Shown here one piece after another: positions 7,522 to 15,455 of a stretch of 64,000 nt of DNA (position 1 is the first letter of the stretch; every line of letters starts with the position of its first letter). The notes under the pieces were generated by a model, which worked only from the letters and a program-made list of their open reading frames with translations, made no database searches and had not been told where the DNA came from. The stretch is from contig NZ_JAYEER010000003.1 in NCBI RefSeq assembly GCF_034653355.1, positions 1,426,001 to 1,490,000 of the forward strand. The letters are read 5' to 3'. The position numbers were made by a program, and so were the translations under genes. This DNA comes from Nitrospirillum sp034653355. GTDB lineage: Bacteria; Pseudomonadota; Alphaproteobacteria; Azospirillales; Azospirillaceae.

Positions 7522-8625
7522 ATGTCGAATAGAACCGCGTTGATCACCGGTATCACCGGCCAGGACGGGTCTTACCTGGCCTCGTTCCTACTGGCTCGTG
7601 GCTATGTGGTCCACGGCCTCAAGCGCCGTTCGTCGTCCATCAATACCGACCGGCTGGACCACATCTACCGTGACCGCCATGAGGGTGGGTTCGAGTTTTC
7701 GCTGCACTACGGCGACATGACGGACAGCATGGTGCTGACCCGCCTGATCGCCGAGACGCGGCCGACCGAAATCTACAACCTGGCCGCCATGAGCCACGTG
7801 GCCGTCAGCTTCGAGATGCCGGAATACACCGCCAATGTGGACGCCACCGGCACCCTGCGCCTGCTGGAGGCCGTGCGGTCGCTGAAGATGCAGGACGACG
7901 TGCGCTTCTACCAGGCGTCCACCTCCGAACTCTACGGCGGCATCAGCAGCGAGCCGCTGTCGGAGACGACACCCTTCCATCCGCGCAGCCCCTACGCGGT
8001 GGCCAAGATGTACGGCTATTGGATCACGGTGAACTACCGTGAGGCGTACAACATGCACGCCAGCAACGGCATCCTATTCAACCATGAATCGCCGGAGCGC
8101 GGCGAGACCTTCGTCACCCGCAAGATCAGCCGCGCCGTGGCGGCCATCGAGCGCGGGCTGCAGAACTGCCTCTACCTGGGTAACCTTGAGGCCCGCCGCG
8201 ACTGGGGCCATGCCCGCGACTATGTCGAAGGCATGTGGCTGATGCTGCAGCAGGACAAGCCGGACGACTACGTGCTGGCCACCGGCGAGGCCCACTCGGT
8301 GCGCGAGTTCGTGGAGCTGGCCTTCCATTGCATCGGCCGCCAGCTGGTGTGGCGTGGCGAAGGCGTCAACGAGCGCGGCTACTGCCGCCGCACGGGCAAG
8401 GTGCTGGTCGCGGTCGACCCCGCCTATTACCGCCCGGCCGAGGTGGACTTCCTGCTGGGCGATCCGGCCAAGGCCAAATCGGTCCTGGGCTGGCAGCACC
8501 GCATCGCCTTCGAGGAACTGGTGTTCGAGATGGTGAACGCCGACCGCGCCCTTCTGGATCGCACCCCCGTCAAGCAGTGGGAAGGACAGCACGATGCACA
8601 AGCCCCCTTACGAGCTGCGCAATAA
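7522..8625 (+). CDS. gmd: GDP-mannose 4,6-dehydratase
   Basis: A 367-residue extended SDR that converts GDP-D-mannose to GDP-4-keto-6-deoxy-D-mannose. Motifs are GITGQDGSYL (residues 10-19) for NADP binding, LKRRSSSINTDRLDHIY, STSELYGG with Thr134 and Glu136, and Tyr158-x3-Lys162 in SPYAVAKMYG, all in GMD positions. The RDWGHARDYVEGMW block is also characteristic. The next gene, fcl, overlaps by 32 bases and completes GDP-L-fucose synthesis, so the exopolysaccharide probably contains fucose or a related 6-deoxyhexose. The mannose precursor is supplied by manC at 27.2-28.7 kb. Confidence 0.96.
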   Translation: MSNRTALITGITGQDGSYLASFLLARGYVVHGLKRRSSSINTDRLDHIYRDRHEGGFEFSLHYGDMTDSMVLTRLIAETRPTEIYNLAAMSHVAVSFEMPEYTANVDATGTLRLLEAVRSLKMQDDVRFYQASTSELYGGISSEPLSETTPFHPRSPYAVAKMYGYWITVNYREAYNMHASNGILFNHESPERGETFVTRKISRAVAAIERGLQNCLYLGNLEARRDWGHARDYVEGMWLMLQQDKPDDYVLATGEAHSVREFVELAFHCIGRQLVWRGEGVNERGYCRRTGKVLVAVDPAYYRPAEVDFLLGDPAKAKSVLGWQHRIAFEELVFEMVNADRALLDRTPVKQWEGQHDAQAPLRAAQ

Positions 8626-9568
8626 GCGCGTCTGGGTCGCGGGTCACCGCGGCCTGGTGGGCTCCGCCTTGGTGCGGCGGCTGGAGCGGGAGGGATGCGA
8701 CATCCTAACCGTGGGCCGCCACCACTGCGACCTGCGCAACAGCGGCCAGGTGGACAAGTGGATGAAGGATCTGCGTCCGGACGCCGTCTTCCTGGCGGCG
8801 GCCCATGTCGGGGGCATCCATGCCAACGACACCCGGCCGGCGGAGTTCATCTACGACAACCTGATGATCGAGGCGAACATCATCGACAGCGCCCACCGCT
8901 CGGGCGTGGAGAAGCTGCTGTTCCTCGGATCCTCCTGCATCTATCCGCGGATGGCGCCCCAGCCCATCCCGGAAGAGGCGCTGCTGACCGGCCCGCTGGA
9001 GCCCACCAACCAGTGGTACGCCATCGCCAAGATCGCGGGCATCAAGCTGTGCCAGGCCTATCGCCGCCAGTACGGCTGCGACTTCACCTCGGTCATGCCG
9101 ACCAACCTGTACGGTCCCGGCGACAACTTCGACCTGATGGCCAGCCATGTGGTGCCGGCCCTGATGGTCAAGGCGCACAAGGCCAAGCAGGAAGGGGCCA
9201 AGACCCTGGAAATCTGGGGCAGCGGCACGCCCCTGCGCGAATTGCTGTTCGTCGATGACGCCGCCGACGGCATGGTCTTCGTCATGAAGCACTATTCCGA
9301 GGAGGGGCCGCTGAACCTGGGCAGCAGCCAGGAGGTCTCCATCGCCGAACTGGCGGAACGGATCTGCCGGGTGGTGGGTTTCCAGGGCGAGATCGTCCAC
9401 GACCGCAGCAAGCCCGACGGCACGCCGCGCAAGATCATGGATAACAGCCGCCTGGAAGCCTTGGGCTGGCGGGCGCCGACGTCGATCGACGACGGCCTTG
9501 CCCAGACCTACCGCTGGTATGTGGAAAACATCGGCTCCGTCCGGGGCGCGCCGGTTGTCCATGCCTGA
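8594..9568 (+). CDS. fcl: GDP-L-fucose synthase
   Basis: A 324-residue SDR epimerase/reductase that turns GDP-4-keto-6-deoxymannose into GDP-L-fucose. Signature stretches are VWVAGHRGLVGSALVRRL, AAAHVGGIHAN, LGSSCIYPRMAPQPIPE and the catalytic Tyr142-x3-Lys146 in QWYAIAKIAG, followed by PTNLYGPGDNFD and LRELLFVDDAAD. It overlaps the end of gmd by 32 bases, implying translational coupling. Length and motifs match WcaG/Fcl well. Confidence 0.96.
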   Translation: MHKPPYELRNKRVWVAGHRGLVGSALVRRLEREGCDILTVGRHHCDLRNSGQVDKWMKDLRPDAVFLAAAHVGGIHANDTRPAEFIYDNLMIEANIIDSAHRSGVEKLLFLGSSCIYPRMAPQPIPEEALLTGPLEPTNQWYAIAKIAGIKLCQAYRRQYGCDFTSVMPTNLYGPGDNFDLMASHVVPALMVKAHKAKQEGAKTLEIWGSGTPLRELLFVDDAADGMVFVMKHYSEEGPLNLGSSQEVSIAELAERICRVVGFQGEIVHDRSKPDGTPRKIMDNSRLEALGWRAPTSIDDGLAQTYRWYVENIGSVRGAPVVHA

Positions 9569-9713
9569 CAGCGAGCCGTCGGGCGCCGGCTCTCCCCGGC
9601 GGCCGGGGCGTCGCCGCCAATGCCCGGTTCGGCGATTGCCCTCGCCGGGCCGGGCATTGGTTCCACCCCAACAACGGCGGTCCGTGCGTCCGGGCCACCG
9701 GTGAGAGGTGTTA

Positions 9714-11258
9714 ATGCGTGATCGGAACGGCGATCTGAATACCGCCCACCTGATAGGGGACATCGGCCGCCGGGCGACCCGCGGGGGCACCGTCATGCTG
9801 GGGGCCCAGGTGGTGAAGCTGGTTGCCCAGTTCGGCTCCGTCATCGTGCTGGCGCGGGTGCTGGCCCCGCAAGAGTTCGGCCTTATCGCCATGGTCGGCG
9901 CCATGACCGCCCTGTTCGAGATCGTGAAGGAACTGGGCCTGTCCGCCGCCACCATGCAGAAAACGGACATCACCCACGAACAGGTCAGCGCCCTGTTCTG
10001 GATCAACACCGGCGCCGGCTGCCTCATCGCCGCCTGCCTGGCCCTGGGCGCCCCCGCCATCGCCCGCTTTTACGGGCAGCCCGACCTGGAGGCGGTCACC
10101 CGCTGGCTGGCCCTGGGCTTCGTCATGAGCGGCGCCACGGTCCAGCATTGGGCCCTTTTGCGCCGGCAAATGCGCTTCTCCGCCATCGCCATCGCCGAGA
10201 CGGGCAGTGAGCTGATGGCCTTCGTCGTCGCCGTCGTCCTGGCCTTCCAAGGCTGGGGTCACTGGGCGCTGGTGGCGCAGCGCTTGGCCGCCCCGCTGCT
10301 GGTCATGACCGGCTGCTGGATCCTGTGCCGATGGCGGCCGTCGCCGCCCCGGCGGACGCCGGGCATACCGGAACTGCTGGGCTTCGGCCTGTCGGTCTCC
10401 GGCTGCGGTATCCTGGCCACCCTGGCCCGCAGCGTGGACCAGATACTGGTGGGTCGATTATTTGGCGCCGCCACTCTGGGGCTATACGAACGCGCCGCGC
10501 GTCTGGTGCTGGTCCCCATCAACAGCATCAACGCGCCGCTTTATTCCGTGGCCATGCCGGCCCTCAGCCGCCTGGTGGATGAGCCGCAGCGCTTCCGCCG
10601 GGCGTTCGGCACCCTGATCGAGCGGGTGGCCATGGTCACCATGCCGGCCGCCGCTGGTGCCGCCGTCGCCTCCGACTGGGTGACCAACCTGCTGTTCGGC
10701 CCGAAGTGGGAGGCGATGTCGCCCCTCATCACCTGTTTCGCCCTGGTGGCGGCCGTGCAGCCCACGCTGATGACGGCCGGCCTGATCTACCTGCCCCAGG
10801 GGCGGTCGCGCGACCTGTTGCGCTCCACCGCCATCGACGTGGGCCTGGCCATCGCCTCTTTCGTCGCCGGCATCCCCTATGGCGCCGTGGGCGTGGCGGG
10901 GGCCTACGCCGCCATCGGCCTGGTCGTGCGCCTGCCCGTCTGCTTCTACCTGGCGGCGGGGCAGGAGCCCGTCACCCAGCGCGATCTATACCTGCGCATC
11001 ATGCCCTCGGTCGGGGCCTCGCTGGCCGTCGCCGGCGTCGTCTGGATCCTGAGGAACGGCGTGATGCCCGAGAGCCTGCTGGCGACGCCCCTGGTGGCGC
11101 TGGCGGTGGCCACGGTGGTGGGCATGCTCACCGCCGGGGTCGCCTTCCTGCTGATGCGGCCGAGCCGGGACGCCATGACCAGCGTGGTCCGCTCCCTGTT
11201 TTCCCGGCAGGCGCCGCAACCGGCACCGACGGCCTTCGCGAAGGAGGTGGCTGAATGA
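9714..11258 (+). CDS. Polysaccharide flippase (Wzx/MOP superfamily)
   Basis: A 514-residue integral membrane protein with about 12-14 hydrophobic segments, of the MOP flippase superfamily (WzxC/ExoT-like). Early residues GTVMLGAQVVKLVAQFGSVI, VLARVLAPQEFGLIAMVGAM and SAATMQKTDITHEQVSALFW are typical of the group. It should move the lipid-linked repeat unit across the inner membrane to the polymerase. The ATG at 9714 is preferred because GAGAGG lies just upstream; a GTG at 9708 would add two residues. Its end overlaps the FkbM methyltransferase gene by an ATGA, and it follows gmd-fcl, so all four probably form one operon. Confidence 0.88.
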   Translation: MRDRNGDLNTAHLIGDIGRRATRGGTVMLGAQVVKLVAQFGSVIVLARVLAPQEFGLIAMVGAMTALFEIVKELGLSAATMQKTDITHEQVSALFWINTGAGCLIAACLALGAPAIARFYGQPDLEAVTRWLALGFVMSGATVQHWALLRRQMRFSAIAIAETGSELMAFVVAVVLAFQGWGHWALVAQRLAAPLLVMTGCWILCRWRPSPPRRTPGIPELLGFGLSVSGCGILATLARSVDQILVGRLFGAATLGLYERAARLVLVPINSINAPLYSVAMPALSRLVDEPQRFRRAFGTLIERVAMVTMPAAAGAAVASDWVTNLLFGPKWEAMSPLITCFALVAAVQPTLMTAGLIYLPQGRSRDLLRSTAIDVGLAIASFVAGIPYGAVGVAGAYAAIGLVVRLPVCFYLAAGQEPVTQRDLYLRIMPSVGASLAVAGVVWILRNGVMPESLLATPLVALAVATVVGMLTAGVAFLLMRPSRDAMTSVVRSLFSRQAPQPAPTAFAKEVAE

Positions 11259-12088
11259 TACCCGGTGCGTTGAGACGCGGTGCGAAACAGTTGGTTCGCA
11301 CCGTCTGTCCCACGCCGATGATGCTGTGGCTTGAACACAAGTATTTCGAGCATTTCGGTGAAGCCGAAACCCGCCTGGTGCGCCATCTCTGCGAGCCTGG
11401 GCGCGACGCCATCGACGTGGGCGCCAATGAAGGCTGCTACATCCATTTCATGCGACCCCATGCCCGGCGCGTGTACGCCTTCGAGCCGGTGCCCTGGCTG
11501 GCGGAGCGCCTGGCGGCCAAGTTCGGTGACGACGTGGTGGTTTACCCCACGGCCTTGTCGCAGGCCTCAGGGATCGCCCGCCTGCACATTCCGGTGGTCG
11601 CGGGTCAGGCGGAGACCGGCCTATCCACCCTGTCGCCCACCGCGCTGGCCGACCAGCCGGCGCAGCGTGAGCTGAAGGTGACCTCCGCCCCCCTGGACGC
11701 CGTCTATTCCGGCGACGTGGCCTTCATCAAGATCGATGTGGAAGGGCATGAGGAGGCGGTGCTGGAAGGTGGCCGCGGGACCATCGCCCGCTCCCGCCCC
11801 CGCATCCTGGTGGAGATCGAGGAGCGGCACGCCCGTGGCTCCATCGGCCGCATTGCCCGCTTCTTCGACGCCATCGATTACCAGGGCTATTTCCTTTACC
11901 ATAACAAGTTGCGCCCCCTGGATGACTTCGACGTGGCCACCATGCAGCGGCCGGAGGACATCCAGGACTACCGCCCTGGCTTGGCCCGGAGCCAGTTCGC
12001 CGACTATGTGAACAACTTCCTGTTCCTGCCCCGCCAGGAATCCCCCGGCACCCTGGCCAACATAGCGGCCGAGCTGGCGCAGGAGTAG
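11255..12088 (+). CDS. FkbM family methyltransferase
   Basis: A 277-residue SAM-dependent methyltransferase of the FkbM type. The SAM-binding motif is DAIDVGANEGCYIHF (about residues 52-66), followed by YAFEPVPWLAERL. The later IKIDVEGHEEAVLEGG block is diagnostic of this family. Family members O-methylate sugars and natural products, so it probably methylates a sugar of the polysaccharide repeat. The gene starts inside the flippase stop (ATGA overlap) and is the last of the gmd operon before the AT-rich insert at 12.1-13.6 kb. The exact acceptor hydroxyl is unknown. Confidence 0.88.
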   Translation: MIPGALRRGAKQLVRTVCPTPMMLWLEHKYFEHFGEAETRLVRHLCEPGRDAIDVGANEGCYIHFMRPHARRVYAFEPVPWLAERLAAKFGDDVVVYPTALSQASGIARLHIPVVAGQAETGLSTLSPTALADQPAQRELKVTSAPLDAVYSGDVAFIKIDVEGHEEAVLEGGRGTIARSRPRILVEIEERHARGSIGRIARFFDAIDYQGYFLYHNKLRPLDDFDVATMQRPEDIQDYRPGLARSQFADYVNNFLFLPRQESPGTLANIAAELAQE

Positions 12089-12119
12089 CGGCCCGCGCCG
12101 GCCGGTGTTCGCGCGCAGG

Positions 12120-12148
12120 TTGACAAGAACAAACAAAGAACATACGGT
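12120..12148 (+). promoter_or_regulatory. Predicted promoter of the toxin-like gene
   Basis: A consensus -35 TTGACA (12120-12125) is followed by exactly 17 bp and a weak -10 TACGGT (12143-12148), 27 bp ahead of the ATG at 12176, which has GGGAGAG upstream. The LexA-type box fills the spacer. This is a sequence match only. Confidence 0.5.
12127..12141. promoter_or_regulatory. Candidate LexA (SOS) box
   Basis: GAAC-AAACAAA-GAAC matches the alphaproteobacterial LexA consensus GAAC-N7-GAAC exactly and has an A-rich spacer. It lies between the -35 and -10 of the promoter for the gene at 12176, where bound LexA would block transcription. With eight fixed bases, about two matches (both orientations) are expected by chance in 64 kb, so the position rather than the match gives it weight. 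Confidence 0.5.
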
Positions 12149-12175
12149 GCTCTTCCAGCAACAGGGAGAGCGAAC

Positions 12176-13105
12176 ATGGATGGTTGGCAGCGTCGTTACC
12201 GCCTCAGCAACGGCCCCGGCGGCCTGGGCCTCAGCTGCACGGACGAGGGCCTGGCCCTGGCCGGCGTGCCCCTGCTGGCCAAGGGCGCCGGCGGCTACCA
12301 GGTCCGCCCGGCGGCCGAGGTGGCGGTTTTGCTCAAGCGCGCCTATCCCGGCGCTGAACCGGACGCCGCCGTGCTGCCCGGCCTCACCAAGATCGCCGAC
12401 GCGCTGATCCGCGCCGTGCATTTGCGCCTGCCCGAGCTGGACTGGGACGCCGCCGTCCGGCTGGCGCGGGCCAACGACAACCTGGCGAAGTACAGCCCTG
12501 ACCAGGCGCGGGACGATCATGGGTGCTGGACGGATGAGGGCGGGGCATCGCCGGAACCCGTCAAGGTTAAGCAGATGGAGGCCGGGGGTGCGCCGAATAA
12601 GCCTTCCATCCTACCCGAAGACAAGAACTCGCAAAATACGCGGAAAGTATGCGGGCAATATCCTATATATGAAAATAGGATACTTAGTCAGGCTGACGCC
12701 AAGAAGATGTTCGATGAAGAATTGGAGAATATGTTGAGGGCTGGCCTTATTTCAAAACAAGATTTTGATAGGTTTTCCTTTGTTCCGTGGTTCGCGGCGA
12801 CTACGAGGAAAATGAATGATCCGTTGCTATCAGGATCAATGCGGGCGGCCCTTTCGCAAGCCAACGGATTGACGGGTGGATTCGTCGCCGGTGGGCTAAC
12901 CGACCCGCGAACCAATACGTCGAAGATTTATATGTCTGCAGCCGCTGGCGCCGTAATACCAGGGCTGGGAAAGACTGATGCTAGACGGACTATGCAGTAT
13001 GTGCTTCGGCACGAGTTATTTCATCAGCAGCACGGTGGAACCTGTGCGGGTGATGAAGAATGCTGCGCCGACGCTTTCGCAATTGCTAACATGCCGGAGA
13101 AGTGA
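12176..13105 (+). CDS. Toxin-like chimeric protein with HExxH zinc-peptidase motif
   Basis: I do not recognise this 309-residue protein as a named family. Residues 1 to about 130 are GC-rich and host-like and contain KYSPDQARDDHGCW (105-118), a motif resembling the SPDQPRDExGR-type linker often seen in phage and toxin-like proteins. From about residue 131 the DNA becomes AT-rich. The C-terminus has HELFH (279-283) and, after a short loop, EECCADAFAIANMP (294-307). This recalls the HExxH ... E-x2-AD-x-FA signature of ImmA/IrrE-like (M78) metallopeptidases. There is no signal peptide. It shares a 4-bp overlap with a small membrane protein gene and has a LexA-type box in its promoter. An SOS-induced effector/immunity pair is a reasonable inference; a regulatory protease is the alternative. 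Confidence 0.6.
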   Translation: MDGWQRRYRLSNGPGGLGLSCTDEGLALAGVPLLAKGAGGYQVRPAAEVAVLLKRAYPGAEPDAAVLPGLTKIADALIRAVHLRLPELDWDAAVRLARANDNLAKYSPDQARDDHGCWTDEGGASPEPVKVKQMEAGGAPNKPSILPEDKNSQNTRKVCGQYPIYENRILSQADAKKMFDEELENMLRAGLISKQDFDRFSFVPWFAATTRKMNDPLLSGSMRAALSQANGLTGGFVAGGLTDPRTNTSKIYMSAAAGAVIPGLGKTDARRTMQYVLRHELFHQQHGGTCAGDEECCADAFAIANMPEK

Positions 13106-13611
13106 TTGTGAAAAAGTTGACAATAATTTCGATTAAGATGGCGGCCAATTTGATTGGCGCGGCGTCGTTTCTGGCGATTATATTAATAATATATAAGATA
13201 TACACTCCATCAATCGGGGTTTTTGTGGATGATGCAGATGCGGCCGCTGCTGTGTTGGCGCGTGAATACTTAAAGGGAGAGAGGGGAGACTTTTATGTCT
13301 CAATCAATGGGCACGATATTGACGAAAAGACTAGAAATTCCATTGCGAATAACAATCTCATACTGCGCAATTTGAGCGAACTTCCGGAATGTAACGTATC
13401 TGATGATCGGAAGCAGGATCCATCATGCGAAGAAAAGAAAATCCTCCGTGCGGAATTTAAAGATGAGCCGATAGAAGATGTCGCGCTGGTAGATTTTACG
13501 AAGAATTTAAGTGGCGGTGGAGGTATCGTCGTGAAAATTGCGGGTAGATGGCTTCTGTTGAAAAGCCATATGAGTTATTGTTCATTAGAAACTAAAATAA
13601 TTGAAGATTAA
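13102..13611 (+). CDS. Small membrane-anchored protein, possible immunity partner
   Basis: A 169-residue protein with one N-terminal membrane segment (about residues 13-31, AANLIGAASFLAIILIIYK) followed by a soluble, probably periplasmic domain containing four cysteines. No family is recognised. The GTG start overlaps the stop of the toxin-like gene (GTGA), implying translational coupling. Base composition is markedly AT-rich compared with all neighbours, and codon use is unlike the host, so the pair was probably acquired together. The arrangement (effector, then small membrane protein) fits a cognate immunity protein, but that is inferred from context only. Confidence 0.6.
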   Translation: MIVKKLTIISIKMAANLIGAASFLAIILIIYKIYTPSIGVFVDDADAAAAVLAREYLKGERGDFYVSINGHDIDEKTRNSIANNNLILRNLSELPECNVSDDRKQDPSCEEKKILRAEFKDEPIEDVALVDFTKNLSGGGGIVVKIAGRWLLLKSHMSYCSLETKIIED

Positions 13612-13698
13612 TTGTATGCACACACTGTACAGAGATAGTTATCCCATGACATTTGCCCCTGTGTGAAGAACCTCCTGTCCGGCCCTTTGCCAGCCGGC

Positions 13699-13938
13699 CT
13701 AAGCGGACACCTTCGGCGCCCGGGGGACTTTATCAGCTATCGTGGCGGACAGGGCGTAGGCCGCCCGCATCATGGCGGCCGCGGCCAGCAGTTCCGATGG
13801 GCTGGGCGGCAGGTCGATGATGCCGCTGGCGATTTCGAACGGTGATGGTGATAGGGATGCTTCCGCCACGGCGGTGGTCGCGACCCCCGGAAAGTCTGGA
13901 TCGGTGGCGGGGGAGGGGGCGTCGGGCCAGAGGTCCAT
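13699..13938 (-). CDS. Small hypothetical protein (79 aa)
   Basis: A 79-residue reading frame with an ATG at 13938 preceded by AGAGGGAG at good spacing, 26 bp downstream of the polymerase-like gene on the same strand. The sequence is rich in Ala, Pro and Ser (MDLWPDAPSPATDPDFPG at the start, ending in a basic APKVSA tail) with a possible helix ELLAAAAMMRAAYALSATIA near residues 49-68. No domain is recognised. The ribosome binding site and operon position are the main support. It abuts the AT-rich insert, so it may be a leftover of rearrangement. Confidence 0.45.
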   Translation of the reverse strand: MDLWPDAPSPATDPDFPGVATTAVAEASLSPSPFEIASGIIDLPPSPSELLAAAAMMRAAYALSATIADKVPRAPKVSA

Positions 13939-13964
13939 GGGGGGGCTCCCTCTTTCGGGTTGGA

Positions 13965-15398
13965 TTAGTGCAGGGCCGCCAGGGGCGGGATGGTGGGCGG
14001 GGCGGGCGGCAGGGCCGCAGCCGGCAGGATCACGGGCGGCTCCAGCGGGGCGGGGACGGGAGCCTCCGCCGCGCGCTTGGCCCGGGCGTGCAGCACGCTG
14101 CAGGCGCCGATGAGGAACAGCACGGTCCAGGTCTTGGGGCTGACATAGGCGCCGGACGCCTGGCCCAGCACCGCCCAGGACAGCCAGCACATCAGCACGG
14201 CGCGCACGCCCAGGGCGCGCAGCCAGCCGCTGATGGCCAGGATCATGACGATGCCGCCGCACAGGCCGAGATAGACCCAGTGCAGGAAGAAGTAGTTGAT
14301 CAGCACCTCGTTGGGTTCGGGGATGTTCCACAGCGGGCTGAACGCGCCGGAGCGCAGAAAGACATCGGCGATGTTGTCGCTGACCAGCTGCTCGCCCGTC
14401 AGGCCCACGCCCAGGATGGGGTGGTGCTTCACCACGTCCACCGCCACCAGAAAGGGGCCGATGACGCGGTAGAAGAAGCTCTCGTCGTTGCCCGAGGCGA
14501 TCTCGTGCAGGCGATTGGCGTAGACCGTGCTGCCCACGATGGCGAAGGCGGTTATGGCCAGGATGCCCACCGCCGCCAGCTTGAGGATGCGGGTGGCGGT
14601 GGACTGGCTGGCGTCATCGCTGGGGCCCAGTTCATGCAGCGCCAGCAGCAGCACCAGCAGCAGCAGGGTGGGGCCGGGCATGGCGACCATCGCGGCGCCC
14701 GTCATGGCCAGATAGCCCAGGCGCTTGTATTTCCAGTCGCTGGTCAGCAGCCAGGAAAAGGCGAACAGGGTGTAGGCGAAGGTGACGGCCGATGGCTCGG
14801 TCGTGAACAGCTTGGGCCGCACGCGGCCGTACAGCATCTCGTCCCGGATGTCGAACTCGTAGATGCCCTGGTGATAGATCGCCAGGCGCACGGCATCGCT
14901 GATGCGGTCCAGGCCGGCGTAGCTTTCCAGCAGGGTGCCGATGACGATGGTGACGATGAACACCAGCATCAGGCGCGAGAACGCGGCCGCCCCCGCCTCC
15001 ACCACCGTCAGGAACAAGGCGTAGGAGATGACCAGCGAATACATCATCTGCAGCAGGCCTGTGGTGCGCTTGGACAGCAAATCCAGGCCTGGCGCGTAGA
15101 GGATGGAGGCCAGCAGCAGCAAGGTCACCCCGAGGAACGCCGCCAGGCCGGTGGGGGAGACGCGGTGCCGCCGGCGCCACAGCAGGATGACCCCGGCCAT
15201 GCCGGCGATCGCGGCGGGGAACGGCACGCTGGGCGTGATCTGGATGGAAAAGCCGGTGTAGATGCCCAGCAGGAAGATCACCAGCAGGACCCAGTCGGTG
15301 CGGGCCATGCCCGGTCCGGGCGCCTCCACCCCCCAGGATCGCTGCGGCGCCCACGCGCCGATGTCAGGGGCCGTCCACTGGGTCGCAAGGGTCATCAC
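13965..15398 (-). CDS. O-antigen polymerase/ligase-like membrane protein, copy 1
   Basis: A 477-residue polytopic inner-membrane protein with about ten hydrophobic segments and a large periplasmic loop near the middle to C-terminal part (NDESFFYRVIGPFLVAVDVV, HHPILGVGLTGEQL). This layout is typical of Wzy polymerases and O-antigen ligases. The C-terminal 40 residues are a Pro/Ala-rich tail. It is clearly homologous over its whole length to the next gene at 15456-16880; in the first 130 residues the two are nearly identical by eye. It would join repeat units delivered by the flippase. Whether it polymerises or ligates cannot be told. Confidence 0.75.
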   Translation of the reverse strand: MMTLATQWTAPDIGAWAPQRSWGVEAPGPGMARTDWVLLVIFLLGIYTGFSIQITPSVPFPAAIAGMAGVILLWRRRHRVSPTGLAAFLGVTLLLLASILYAPGLDLLSKRTTGLLQMMYSLVISYALFLTVVEAGAAAFSRLMLVFIVTIVIGTLLESYAGLDRISDAVRLAIYHQGIYEFDIRDEMLYGRVRPKLFTTEPSAVTFAYTLFAFSWLLTSDWKYKRLGYLAMTGAAMVAMPGPTLLLLVLLLALHELGPSDDASQSTATRILKLAAVGILAITAFAIVGSTVYANRLHEIASGNDESFFYRVIGPFLVAVDVVKHHPILGVGLTGEQLVSDNIADVFLRSGAFSPLWNIPEPNEVLINYFFLHWVYLGLCGGIVMILAISGWLRALGVRAVLMCWLSWAVLGQASGAYVSPKTWTVLFLIGACSVLHARAKRAAEAPVPAPLEPPVILPAAALPPAPPTIPPLAALH

Positions 15399-15455
15399 TC
15401 TGCCTCGGGGCTTGGTGGCTACGGTGTCAGGGCCGGTCTTGTCACGGTGCGCCGG

